A stretch of DNA of 64,000 nt from Echinarachnius parma (taxonomy: Eukaryota > Echinodermata > Echinoidea > Clypeasteroida > Echinarachniidae), in the NCBI GenBank assembly GCA_037951105.1, contig JBAMJV010003042.1:414501-478500 (forward strand), given 5' to 3'. Positions 1 through 11,060 of the stretch are shown here, in pieces. Position 1 is the stretch's first letter, and the number at the start of each line of letters is the position of its first letter. The position numbers and the translations under genes were made by a program. The notes below the pieces were generated by a model. It was given only the letters and a program-made list of their open reading frames with translations, was not told the DNA's origin and ran no database searches.

Positions 1-49
1 TGCAGAGCGACATAGAGTGTCATATATAGCTGAGGGTGGAGTACTTTTG

Positions 50-97
50 TACCCCCCCCCCCACACACACACACACACACACGCACACACACATTTC
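50..97. repeat. C-tract and (CA)n microsatellite
   Basis: A run of C followed by about 15 CA/CG dinucleotides. It directly precedes the target site of the MITE at 98-193. It is low-complexity DNA with no coding content. Confidence 0.9.
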
Positions 98-193
98 CAC
101 TGGCGTAGCGACTTACGTAATACCTATTCATCAGGGGGGGGGGGGTGAACGAATAGACCACCCCCTCCCCCCAGTTGAATGTCTACGCCCGTG
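98..193. mobile_element. hAT-type MITE, 96 bp, with 8-bp target duplication
   Basis: The element begins CACTGGCGTAG and ends CTACGCCCGTG, which are imperfect inverted termini. It is flanked by a perfect 8-bp direct repeat, CACATTTC (90-97 and 194-201). An 8-bp duplication and CA-starting termini are the known signature of hAT transposons; the assignment rests on these two facts because no transposase is present. The interior is a G-run followed by a C-rich stretch and could fold into a hairpin. Confidence 0.8.
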
Positions 194-201
194 CACATTT
201 C

Positions 202-1309
202 ATTAACCTGGCTATGGCATTGGGGATTTTTAAAGGCTCGAAAATCAGAAATGTATCCTTACCGTTTTCACCATGAACGTTGAACGCAGTCAAAACATAC
301 ATAAGAGCCAGTGTGGTACGATAGAAATGCTCCATTGCGCGGTGATATCTGTTGACAGATGGATAAGAGAGAGATAGAGTGGGGGAGGGGGGTGAGAGGG
401 GATGGAATTGGGAGGGTTATAGATGTTAATTAGACAAATTTGCAGAATGTATTCATCAGTACACAAATGTGATATATTATAAAATTGTAGTCTTTATGTA
501 AATAATTGATGTTTTAACTTCTGCAGTTGATGAACAAGGGTAGAAACAAATCGAGTGATATAATGCCAAAGAAGGGAAAGACACATTTATCAAAAATTTA
601 TCTTCAAAATAGGTGTTTTTTAGTTTAAAAAGGACTGTAAATCTCTTTTTGCCGCGCGCTTCGCGCGCATACAGTTTCTCATATTGCAAGTTTAATTTTG
701 GTTATGGGAACTCACCTTTCGAAATGTGTTGGGTAATGGAATTTCTCAAACGCACACCTCAAACGAAGTTAATTAAACCCTCATCTATAGATAGCACACC
801 GTCACAGAAAATCAAATAATCTGAAATATATCTTTCAGTCAATTCGGTCCATATGCGCTGAACGCAAATCAAATTGGAATATCATGCGGTGGCTGCAGCT
901 TACCCTATTGTCCTATTGAAATTGTATCCATGGCAAATATTCATGGTTTGGTAGACAATACTTAATCCTGAATACTTCACGCAAGTCTCATCGCATGCGG
1001 TAATTGCGGTGACCTATTGAAATTGTATCCATGGCAACGATGCATTGTTTGGTAGACAATGATTTATCCTGAATACTAACCCAGGTAAGCCTCTAGATAT
1101 TTGTGCTTTTCATTAAAAGTTATTTATTCTCATTACACACCCTCACCATTGAAAGGGAGGTATTCAACCGACAGATTTGTATTGTCAGGATTGGGATCGG
1201 CATCCACATGACAACGAAGGGGGGGGGGGGGGGGGGTCTCGGCTCTTGCGCTCTTGAGCCCAAGATTCTCCTTCATGTCCTACAGTTATTATTTGTTTTG
1301 TTTTTCTAA
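202..1309. other. Non-coding stretch without recognisable gene
   Basis: Short reading frames on both strands show no domain, signal peptide or codon pattern that I recognise. The stretch holds purine-rich low-complexity DNA around 370-420, a tandem duplication around 912-1080 and a long G-run at about 1219-1237. It may include old transposon debris, but nothing can be assigned. Confidence 0.6.
912..1082. repeat. Imperfect tandem duplication, period about 101 bp
   Basis: The motif CCTATTGAAATTGTATCCAT occurs at 912 and again at 1013. Each time it is followed by GGCAA, then TTTGGTAGACAAT and ATCCTGAATACT. Two copies are visible. No function is apparent. Confidence 0.75.
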
Positions 1310-1406
1310 CTTGTTTACCGCGGTGGAACCGTGGGGGTGGAAGATGGCAACCTTCTCGTGGTCCACCCTGTTTGGAAACCTTCCTTACTAATGCCATCAA
1401 CCAGAC

Positions 1407-3421
1407 ATGCGCAACCAACAACCTAGTGTATCAGCGATGACTTCCCCAAGTCAATCTACGAATGGCCCTCCTCAGGGCAAAACGTCCCGTAATGGCCCTT
1501 ATCAAGGCCAACCATCTCGCATAATAGGGACATCTCTCCGCATATACCAAATTAATGCGGAAGGTATGTCACGCGCAAAAAGTGACTACCTCGCTAGATC
1601 AACAAAGGATCTCGACATCGACATTATCCTTCTACAAGAAACCCATATCCGTCATGAGACGTGTGCATCTAAGCTCCGCGTCAACGGCTTCAAGCTCATT
1701 GCGGCCGTGCACCACGCCAAGTATGGAGTTGCTACCTACCTTAGACATGACCTGACAGACTTCTGCGTCCTTGAGGAATCCTCCAATAATGACATCTTCA
1801 CGGCCACCGTGAAAGTTGGAGATATAACAATTACAAACATATATAAACCACCAAAAACGAACTGGCCCTCTCCTGCACTTCAGACCCATACCCACCCTGA
1901 AGTCCATGCTGGAGATTTCAACAGTCATCACTCATCCTGGGGCTATGCCAAAGATGACGAGAATGGAGAGCAACTGGATATGTGGGCATCAGCCTGCGAC
2001 CGTTACCTCCTTCATGATGCCAAACAACCGGGAACTTTCCACTCAAGCAGATGGAGAAGGGATTACAATCCGGATCTCTGCTTCCTGTCCAAAACCAGCA
2101 ATGGCCGCCCACTACATGCATCTCGCAAGATACTTCCTCTCTTCCCTCATAGCCAACATCGTCCAGCTTTAATCCATATTGGAGTAGAGATACCTCTTAT
2201 CCAATCAAAGCCCCAACCACGATGGAACTTTAGGAAAGCTGACTGGAAAGCCTTTACAGATGACGTGGAGGAGCAAATCACCAATCTTGAACCAGTCCCC
2301 AAAAGCTACACATCCTTCTGCAATATCCTCAAGGACACTGCCAAGAAACACATCCCTCGTGGCTTTCGTAAAGTCTTCACACCTTGCTGGCTGCCAGAAT
2401 CAGAAGAGCTCCTCAAGCAGTATGAATCCACTGGTGATCCAGACATTGCAACAGAACTCTTGGATTCCCTTGACACAGCTAGACAAAAGCGCTGGCAAGA
2501 GACGGTAGAAGATCTCAACTTTACACACTCGAGCCGGAAGGCCTGGAACCTTCTTCGACATCTTGGAGCAGCAACCCCGGTTCAACATCAACCTCCTAAA
2601 GTAACAGCAAATGCTGTTGCTTCACGCCTGCTCCTCAATTCCAAGGTACCTTCTACAAAGGCATCACGTAAAGAAGTCAAGAAGAACCTTTCCAAGTCCT
2701 ACTCAACATCAGCTAAGACTTCCCCACTTGCAAGACCTTACACTAGAGAAGATGTCGACATTGGTCTCTCATCCACAAAATCAGGGAAAGCTGCGGGAAT
2801 TGATGGAATCTACCCAGAATTCCTGAAGAACCTTGGACCAAAAGGCCGCAGCTGGCTGGCCTCATTCTTCACATACATCCACTCTTCCGGAGTTATCCCA
2901 AAGGCTTGGAGAGAGGCTAAGGTGATTGCGATCATCAAACCAGGGAAACCTGCGAACGACCCTGCAAGCTACCGTCCCATCTCTCTTCTGTGCACATCCT
3001 ACAAACTGTTCGAGCGCCTCCTTCTAGTCAGGCTTAGCCCATTGGTAGAACCTGTGCTACCAAAGGAGCAAGCAGGCTTCAGACCGAAAAGGAGCTGTTC
3101 CGACCAAGTCCTAGCCCTCACTACCTACATCGAGGCAGGATATCAGCGCGCCCTCAAAACGGGCGTGGCACTGATTGACCTCTCATCAGCCTACGACACT
3201 GTATGGAGACATGGCCTGCTACTCAAAGCGTCCCGCATCTTCAAGTGTCAGACAACCATGCGCATCCTTGCTTCCATACTCAGCAACAGAAGATTCAGAG
3301 TTTCACTTGGAGGACAAACAAGCTCGGCTAGAACCCTCAACGACGGACTCCCTCAAGGATCTGTCTTGGCCCCGATGCTTTTTAACATATATGTAAGTGA
3401 CATGCCGGAGACCACGTCCAG
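1407..3421 (+). pseudogene. LINE ORF2 part 1: APE endonuclease and reverse transcriptase N-terminal two thirds
   Basis: This is the first 671 codons of the retrotransposon polyprotein that nicks target DNA and copies its own RNA. A roughly 45-residue linker precedes an APE-like domain at about residues 45-260, with LLQETH (metal-binding Glu), GDFN, and SQHRP where many APE domains have SDH. The RT occupies about residues 430-670: SYRPISLLCTSYKLFER, AGFRPKRSCSDQ, motif A IDLSSAYDTV and motif B LPQGSVLAPMLFNIY. The ATG at 1407 is chosen because the frame is open from there into the endonuclease domain. Reading continues to 3653, but everything after 3421 is inserted-element sequence. Catalytic motif C (YADD) lies on the far side of the insertion at about 5044, so no functional RT can be made from this copy. 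Confidence 0.88.
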
Positions 3422-5030
3422 TGGCCATATTCATAAAAGCCCGATAGCCTATCTGTCAGCTAGGCCTTATCTCATTGCCAAAATGCCACTTTGGACGATA
3501 ACTAGCGGCGAACTCACGGAACTCGCTTGGATGATCACCTTTGTTTTCATAGACCAGTGCATAACGCACACGTGCATAGGTATGTCTTGTATGTGTGTAG
3601 ATTTTGCACGCTGCCTATGCCCTTACTATATCGACCAATCAACGAGCGTTTAAGCCCTGTAATACAATAGCCATTTAAAATCTTCGTAGCAGGTTGCTAA
3701 ATCGTAATTCAAGAAGCACTGCTAACCATACCGATAACAAGCTAACAACTCGGATGATCTAATTTATTCATCGTGGCTGTCATGGTAACATTCCATCTGT
3801 TGCAAGTTAGTTCGAGTTTACTCGTGTGAATGAACGCATTGTTCCTTATTGTTCCAATCATAAAAGCGTCTTATTGAGTTTGTTATGTGTTCTACAACGT
3901 GATACAGTAAGGGGGGGGGGGGGGGGAGGGCGGTAACTTGTGTCCAAAACAAAAAGCTTGCTTTAATTCCTATATGTAAGGGTGTTACTGTAGATATGAG
4001 CGTGAGTAGGAATGATGTGTTTTTTTCGGGGCGGGGAGGGGGGGGGGGGGGGGGAGGGATCACGCGTAAGCACATGTTTTCATAGCCACCCCAATGAAGT
4101 AAAATCAAATACTTCTCCCTCCTCATTACGATCAAGCTCCGCCACGCTTATAGATTCATCAAAACAGAATTGAAATCACCTAAAATCAATCCGAACTGCA
4201 AAAGTAAGCTAATATGTCACAAAAAGGACAAATAAAGGCAAATTACTCTCCAGATAAAAACATGTAATTTAAACTGATAAAATATGTTATTGCTGAACTA
4301 CAAGGATGCTAGGACAAACACGGAAAAGTATGTTACTTGGCACTGGCGTAAATCTGTTCGGAAAGCACAATGCATTGGGGGGTCGAGCAATTGTTCACAA
4401 ACCGTTTGTGAACAATTGCTCGACCCCCCAATGCATTGTGTTTTCCGGACAGATTTACGCCAGTGTTACTTGGGGAACTATTTTGAACTAACATCACGCT
4501 ATCATAAACAAATCTCTAATATCCCTTATTCGAATATTCTCCTTGCCATGTTCACGATCGCGCCACACGCATATATATTACACACAAAACCGGGCAGATT
4601 GTTACTTGCTAGCAATTTAGAGGTACATCAGAGTACCTCTAAATTTTTGGTCCAGTGTCGCTAAAATTTGTCCTATCTGGCTTTGGTGAATAAGACAAAA
4701 TTAGCTGGGTGTTAGGTCATCATTCAACTTCACGCCATTGTTGTAAGTCCAACAAAGCTCTATTCAGAACGTCCCGCATAAATAGATTTCAATGCATTTA
4801 GTCGGCACCGCAGATCTATTGTTGTAATTGTTCGCATTTCGACTAACAATGTCGTGGAATACCAAATGCTTGCGGAATTTCGACAGATGGGTTGTCATGC
4901 TAGGCCAGGCCTTGACTACGATAGCGAATTTAGCCTATCGGCCTTTTGTGAATACCAGTTAAGCCTAGCCGACATCGAAATCGTAATTTGATCAACCAAC
5001 TAGCTTATCGGGGTTTTATGAATATGGCCA
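3422..5030. mobile_element. Non-autonomous TIR transposon (1.6 kb) inside the LINE RT
   Basis: Both ends read TGGCCATATTCATAAAA inward (17 identical bases), then one mismatch, then CCCGATA. The flanks are a 3-bp direct repeat, CAG, at 3419-3421 and 5031-5033. Removing the element and one CAG joins the RT codons in frame and leads directly into YADD, which strongly supports the boundaries. A second copy of the terminal motif sits just inside the right end (about 4930-4951). Two long G-runs (about 3911-3926 and 4038-4054) and a nested MITE lie within it. No transposase frame is visible. A 3-bp duplication fits Harbinger or CACTA-like families, but the termini match neither in an obvious way. 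Confidence 0.85.
4341..4465. mobile_element. hAT-type hairpin MITE, 125 bp
   Basis: A nearly perfect palindrome: two arms of about 62 bp differ at only two positions and meet around 4403. Termini are CACTGGCGTAAATCTG and its complement. It is flanked by a perfect 8-bp direct repeat, TTACTTGG (4333-4340 and 4466-4473). The 8-bp duplication points to hAT transposase. Terminal bases resemble the MITE at 98-193 (CACTGGCGTA), so both may use the same enzyme. A transcript would fold into one long hairpin. Confidence 0.9.
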
Positions 5031-5033
5031 CAG

Positions 5034-6074
5034 GAAATTTGCGTATGCAGATGACCTTGCACTAGCTACCCAATCCACCGATTTCAACGTACTTAGCAGA
5101 ACCCTCACCGAGGACATGAAGAAGATGGAGGACTACTTCACCTACTGGCGCCTTCGTCCCAATCCCAATAAGACTACAACCACTGCCTTGCACCTCAGTA
5201 ACCGACAAGCGAAAACAGAACTGAATGTCACCTTCTGTGGCAAAACAGTTAAGCATGAAGAGTTCCCCAAATACCTTGGAGTTACCCTGGACCGCAGCCT
5301 CACCTATCGCGAACATCTCAAGAGGGTTTCTGGAAAACTGAAGACCAGAGTCAACATTATCCGGAAGCTTGCAGGAAATAGCTGGGGTTCAGGCACACAA
5401 ACCCTCCGAACAGCCTGCATAGCTCTAGTCTACTCTGTTGCAGAGTACTGCTCACCAGTGTGGACAGAGAGCTGCCATACCAAGAAGGTAGATGTAATCT
5501 TGAACTCGGCTATGAGAATAATTACTGGTACCCTTAAGTCAACACCTCTTCAATGGCTACCTGCTCTCTCCCACATCGCTCCCCCTGGTGTACGCAGACA
5601 GGAGATAATACGCAAGGAACTACACCGCACCTCCACCAACCCCTACCTATCCACGAAGACCTAGGAAACCTACCCAAAATGCGCCTCAAATCACGGACAC
5701 CCTTTTGGACTTCTGCAAAGTCTCTAGAAGAGTTTGACCTGAAAGGAGAATGGCGCAAAACCTGGGCAGAGTTCGACTTCCCTAACCATGACCTTGTACA
5801 GGACCCTACGTCAGAGCCAGCAGGGTTCAACCTCCCCAGAAAGCAATGGGTGACTCTGAACAGGATAAGAACACTCCATGCAAGGTCAGCCCATCATCTC
5901 CATCGATGGAAAATGAAAGACAGCCCTGCATGTGACTGCGGGAACCCAGACCAGACAGTGAAGCATGTGGTAAACGACTGCCCTCTCCGATGTTTCCCTG
6001 ATAGTTTTGAGGGGATTCATCAGACAACAGATGCTGCTCTGACCTGGCTGAGAAACCTAGACTTGAATTTATAA
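5034..6074 (+). pseudogene. LINE ORF2 part 2: RT motif C, thumb and C-terminal zinc-knuckle-like region
   Basis: This continues the reading of 1407-3421 in the same frame after the insertion. It opens with FAYADDLAL (catalytic motif C), then the thumb-like segments YFTYWRLRPNPNKT and KYLGVTLDRSLTYREHLK. That frame stops at 5664. The homologous protein continues in another frame from about 5640 to 6074, ending in CDCGNPDQTVKHVVNDCP, a CxC...H...C arrangement common at the C-terminus of such LINE proteins. There is thus one frameshift near 5640-5665 besides the insertion. No RNase H domain is evident. Confidence 0.85.
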
Positions 6075-6274
6075 ATGTGCATATATGTCATACGAAACAA
6101 ACAAACAAACCGCGGTAATTTATATTTGGCCCATTGGGGGTCTTTGCATGAGCTAAAAGCCAAAAGCTTGCACCACGTCCTATGTTTATATTTTGCCTCA
6201 TTTGTCTTTGATATGGCTCCATACTCAGGCTAATTTCATATAAGCTTGGTTCACCAATAGGGTAGCCCACCGCT

Positions 6275-6358
6275 AGCATGCTCCTCGGGGAGTAGAGGAT
6301 GTGTACAATGCGGGTCTGACGCTTAGAGGCTATTAGGCGCTATATAAATACGAACTAC
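6275..6358 (+). mobile_element. Short 3'-end relic of a CR1/L2-like LINE or SINE
   Basis: The segment ending AGGCGCTATATAAATACG, followed by TTA-rich DNA, resembles the 3' ends of L2/CR1-group elements. It also resembles the tail of the LINE at 25885-25955, where a GCGCC...GGCGC stem precedes (TTA)n. No coding part is left. Confidence 0.5.
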
Positions 6359-6453
6359 TATTATTATTAATTATTATTAAATAATAGTATTGTTATAATT
6401 ATCAATATTACTGTTAAAATTATTATTATTATTAGGAGTAGTAGTAGTAGTAA

Positions 6454-6506
<53 letters not shown>
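6359..6506. repeat. (TTA)n / (TAG)n microsatellite
   Basis: Compound trinucleotide tract: ATTATT units, then about 20 GTA/TAG units from about 6435 to 6506. It probably grew from the retroposon tail immediately upstream. Confidence 0.9.
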
Positions 6507-6784
6507 TTCCATAATTTGTGCATCAATACCATATCAATATAAGAGCAAAAAGATATTAACGCTCATCCTTGAATTGCGGAACATTTTGTGAGTGTCCTAT
6601 ATCTGCAGTGAGTTTGTACAGGGCGGTGATGTATTACAGACTTTGGCAAAATCCGCCTTTCTAGTGGGGCAGATAAGTGTTAAACATCAAGGAAATCGTG
6701 CAAATCGTCATACAAGCAAGCAAATCGGCATGTACTTTACCTTTAGTTCACTTTTTCAGAAAAAAAATCTGGGCACTCAAAATT

Positions 6785-7279
6785 CCAACATGGCGGCCAT
6801 TTTCCAAGATGGCCGCCAAAAAGCTACGTTTTGTCATAAAACAAAAATGTAAAAAGAGAAATAATCAGTAGATTTCAAAGATCTTGGAGTCGATTCCCAT
6901 TATATATGGTGTGCAGAAACCCCATGTGCTACTTGTAGTAACTATCGAGTGGTGTATCTACTGTTAAAATCCAATATGGCGGCCATTTTCCAAGATGGCC
7001 GCCAAAAAAGCTACTTTTTGTCATAAAAAGAGAAATAATCAGTAGATTTTAATGTTCTTGGAGTCGATTCCAATTATATATGGCATGCCGAAACCACATG
7101 TGCTACATGTAGTAACTATCCAGTGGTGTATCTACTGTTAAAATCCAATATGGCGGCCATTTTCCAAGATGGCCGCCAAAAAAGCTACTTTTTGTCATAA
7201 AAAGATAAATAATCAGTAGATTTCAATGATCTTGGAGTCGATTCCAATTATATATCGTATGCCGAAACCACATGTGCTA
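6785..7279 (+). repeat. Satellite, ~175-186 bp monomers, forward array
   Basis: Three monomers start with CCAAYATGGCGGCCATTTTC at 6785, 6971 and 7145. Each contains the self-complementary block GGCGGCCAT...ATGGCCGCC, then a T-rich stretch, AATCAGTAGATTT, GGAGTCGATTCC, and a link through CCACATGTGCTACATG to the next monomer. The array continues beyond the 7283-9680 insertion. Confidence 0.85.
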
Positions 7280-7282
7280 CAT

Positions 7283-9680
7283 TAAGGGGAGGGCCAACAT
7301 CGAAAAAGTGGCTTCCTTAAGGACTTAGGTTGCCAGATCTCCACAACAAGTTTAAACCAATTTTATTTGCAAGTATTTTAGTGAGACAAATTAATTCGGA
7401 GGTCTACCTCAAAAATGTTGTTGCGAACACCTTTAAATCCAAGATGGCGTCCAAAAAAGTAGTCGTTTTGACTTGCTATAGATTATTGGCAATATTTCAC
7501 AAACAACACCTGGAATAGGCATGATTTTGCAGTCATATTAAGGACAATCAAATTTCCTATAATCTGATACCAAACACAATGGGTTTCAGAATATGTAACA
7601 CGGTCATTTTTAGCCCCAAACCCAAATTTTAGGCATTTTTTCCCGAAAATATTAAATTATTGATTTACATAATTCGGCATATATCAATAATTGCATTAGC
7701 AGTTGAATTAATACTTTTCGAAAAACTGTCCAATTATATTAACAATACTCTCAAAAAAATTTCAAGTGTATATTGTATCTGAACAAAAAGTTATAGTTCT
7801 TGGAACTCAGCATTTGATATCGACAAAATACAGCCAATTTGTACGATTTCGAACACTATACAGGGTGCCCCAATAAATGTAATTCTTGTTTACGGACTTT
7901 ATTCAAGAATTTCTCCTAAATAATGACATATTGTTGATACCATTTTTTAGCAAAACCTTCAGTTTTCTTCTTTTATGTCATAAATATGCCGCCATCGGTT
8001 TGCAATAGTACACGAAAATAGTGTATCGGTAATTTCACTGCAATAATAAATCCATCATGCAAAGTGCATAGTGCAATATTCGAATGCGAGGCGCTCGTCA
8101 TTTACAGTTGGATCGACCATATCTTGATAATTATGTTTTTGACATGATTATTATTCGGAACACCACAGTTAGCTAGACTTTTTCAGGGTTCGGAAAACAC
8201 TTTGAATAGACTATTAGGTTTATCTTAGGGTAACTTTTTGTACCACCATGTACATTTGTAACCGTAGTAACAACAACAATAGAAATATAATAAATCATAT
8301 ATTTGGCTACTACAAGCCGCATTATGCACACTAATGTTCGCGTGAACATAGAGGAAAACAAATCACATGTAAAATAACACCCTATAGCTGCTATTTTTAA
8401 GTTTTTAAAGTAAATATTTGTTGATTTGGTATTATCTTTGTCCATAATCGGCTGTTGTTACCATGGTTACACGAGTACAGTGTAGTGCAAAAAAATAAAC
8501 ATTCGGCTTGCTGAGGCTTTTCGGTGTTGTGCATATTAGTTTAGCAATTGAGATTGTTTTGTTTTAATACTGAGTCAGACAAATTGTATAGACCTTTATG
8601 GTCTCCAGGTACATGTAATAAGATATGAGGGGCATGAAGGGTGCGTTCCTCGCGATCAAGATGGTGTTCCAAGCTAGATACGCTCTGCACATATTACAGT
8701 ATGTCCCGAATATTGTGTACTTCAGTCCTTCAGCATGTTCAGTAAGACACTTATTAAAGATAATGAGCATGATCTTGATACTGTTTTAAACACATCATGG
8801 ACACCAGTATATGATTCGAATTCGCAATATGCATGGCATGCGCGTCAGTATGCAGCTGACTGGAATGCTTCATGTGGAGTGGAATTAAGTTCATTTTTAG
8901 CGTTTGATTTATGATAAATGCAGTTAAACAAATACAGGACAGACACAACATCTACGCGGACTATACATAATGATGGTGAAATATTCATCATATTACAAGA
9001 AATTGTGTTTCTTTTTGTATTTGTTCATAACTGGAACTGAAGGTGTCCCGAGATTGACGCAATCATTTGGTATACAAATCCTCTTATTAAGATTACACAT
9101 TTTTGAGACACCCTGTATAGCATGAGAAATCATGCAAAACTACCCATTTTGTGGATAGCTAATGCTGACTTCAAAGTACTATAACTTGTTGTTCAGATAC
9201 GATATACACTTGAAATTTTCAGGGTGTATTGTCGATATCATTGGACAGTTTTTTGAAAAGTATGAGATTGACTGCTAATACAATTATTGATTTATATGTA
9301 ATTATGTAAATCAATCATTTCATATTTTGGGGAAAAAATTCATAAAATTTGAGTTTGGGGCTAAAAATGACCGTGATACATATCCTGAACCTCACGGTGT
9401 TTGGTATCAGGTTATAGGAAATCTAATTGTCTTTAATATGATTGCAGAATAATCTTGATATAAGGTGTCGTTTGGGAAATCTCGCCAATTATCTATAGCA
9501 ATACAAAACGGCTGCCTTTTTGGACGCCATCTTGGATTTGGAGGTGTTCGCAACAAAAAATTTGGAGTAGACCTCTGAATTACGTTGCCTTATTAAATAT
9601 ACTTGCAATTAGAATCGGTTTAAACTTGTTGTGGAGATCTGGCAACCTAGAGTCACTTTTTCGACATTGGCCCTCCCCTT
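7283..9680. mobile_element. Palindromic TIR element, 2.4 kb, inserted in the satellite
   Basis: Termini are TAAGGGGAGGGCCAACAT and its near-complement CATTGGCCCTCCCCTTA, preceding a long inverted repeat of roughly 570 bp per arm (7283-7858 against 9118-9680). The target duplication is CAT (7280-7282 and 9681-9683). Joining the flanks recreates the intact satellite monomer, GCTACATGTAG. The arms are clearly diverged from each other. The loop between them is occupied by a separate mariner-like element. No transposase reading frame is seen. Confidence 0.8.
7861..9115. mobile_element. Tc1/mariner-like element, non-coding or decayed
   Basis: The ends are CAGGGTGCCCCAATAAATGT and, as reverse complement of the right end, CAGGGTGTCTCAAAAATGTG. 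Each is bordered by TA (7859-7860 and 9116-9117), the obligate target duplication of Tc1/mariner. The interior, 1.26 kb, is long enough to have encoded a transposase, but no open frame with a DD(E/D) pattern is recognisable. The element sits at the axis of the palindromic host element. Confidence 0.7.
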
Positions 9681-9683
9681 ACA

Positions 9684-10400
9684 TGTAGTTATCTAGTGGC
9701 GTATCTACTGTTAAAATCCAATATGGTGGCGATTTTCCGAGATGGCCGCTAAAAATGTACCTTTTGTCATGAGAAGAGAAATAATTAGTTGCTTTCATTG
9801 ATCTTGCAGTCGATATATGCAGAAACCTAATGTTCTATATTTTTTTAGTCCCTATCCAATGGCGTAGCTACAGTTGAAATCCAATATGGCGGCCATTTCC
9901 CTTGATGATTGCTGAAAAAGCTACATTTCTGCATATTCATTGAGTAAGTTGGTCAATTTCAATAAGTCGATTTAGTTCTGAATGATTTGTGGAAACCTAA
10001 TTTGCTTTTCCAGACCTATTTAATTGTGTAGCTACTGGAAAATCAAACATGACAACCATCTCCAAGATGGCGGCCATAAATACTTTGTATCATTAAAATA
10101 CAAAGTCGATTGAAATAATGTTCGGTTTAATGATACCAAAAGTGTTACATTCAGTAGCTATTGCAAAAATCCACTATGGCGCCCATTTTTCCTAACATGG
10201 TTGCCAACAAGCGATATTTTAGCATAAATATTGACACTGTTGGTCAATCCCAATGTTCTTGAAGTCGATATAAATGTGTATTATAAGTATATCTCAAATT
10301 TGCGACATCCGAGCCTGTCCAGTTTCCAGTTGCGTAGGTACTGGAAAATCCAAGATGACTACAATAATGTAAAGAATATGGAACGTTTAGGTCTCCCTTA
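9684..10400 (+). repeat. Degenerate continuation of the forward satellite array
   Basis: Monomer starts are recognisable near 9718 (CCAATATGGTGGCGATTTTC), 9882, 10052 and 10172, with increasing divergence to the right. They are in the same orientation as 6785-7279, which shows that the palindromic element interrupted one continuous array. Confidence 0.7.
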
Positions 10401-10879
10401 AAGGCAGTGTAACACATTTGCATCCACCAAACCAGGTAGGAAAACAAATCTTGTAACTTATAGGCCTGAACGAAAGCTCTTAACGGACACATTCTACAAT
10501 TTAAGTTTGATGTCCCTTTTTGATCAGGTAAGAGAGAAATCAAATTTGGTATTTATTCATGTTTTCAAAATTGCTAAATCTTGGTCTTGATCTTGATTTT
10601 GATCTCGGACCCTCTGGTCTTGGACCCAACACTGCTGAGTTACCTCAAGCCATACTTTTTTTCCGATATTAAATTCGTTTATTGAAGAAGTAAGGGTTTA
10701 ATTGATTTGATATTTCTCACACATTTTATTTAACATAATTTCCTAGCTACATGCACATTTTGAGAAAGATCCGCGGTGTTTACAAATATGTTTCACAACC
10801 TTTAATATACTAGCCGCATAACCAGAGGATGTCACCCGAAAGAATATCATACAAGCTTCTCTGCTAATAAGCGCGTTAG

Positions 10880-11060
10880 ATTGCCTGGGCTATAGTGTCA
10901 AATACAATTTATGTCTCAAGCAATCCATCTAATTCATGGCCTTCTCCGTCTACCTGTGGTCTGTTCCCTGATGTCATATGACTGCAATATGCTTGCATTG
11001 CAGGCACGTCATGTTCCATCCTCACAATGTGACCAAACCAACTAAATCTGTGTTTTGTAA
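10880..11060 (-). pseudogene. RTE-type LINE C-terminal relic
   Basis: On the minus strand, downward from 11060, the translation reads FSWFGHIVRMEHD, then SGNRPQ, and after a one-base slip an arginine-rich GRRRRP and IRWIA. The pattern [RK]xxWxGHxxRM followed by a G-R-R/P-R cluster and W is typical of the C-terminus of RTE-like endonuclease/reverse transcriptases. Upstream RT sequence is not readable. It is a short fossil. Confidence 0.6.

Larger units (their letters stand above)
1310..6110 (+). mobile_element. Jockey/I-group non-LTR retrotransposon, interrupted
   Basis: The LINE consists of a leader from roughly 1310, an APE endonuclease plus reverse transcriptase ORF starting at 1407, a C-terminal zinc-knuckle-like segment and a short (AAAC)n tail ending at 6110. 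No separate ORF1 is visible upstream, so the copy may be 5'-truncated or lack ORF1. The RT is split by an inserted TIR element at 3422-5030, and a frameshift lies near 5640-5665. Clade assignment is from motif order and RT style only; a phylogeny would be needed to separate Jockey from I or Nimb. Confidence 0.8.

Noticed and set aside
1185-1421. Short minus-strand frame over the G-run
   Set aside because: Low-complexity proline run produced by the homopolymer; no domain.
3818-4135. 105-codon minus frame with proline runs
   Set aside because: Arises from two G-runs inside the non-coding TIR element.
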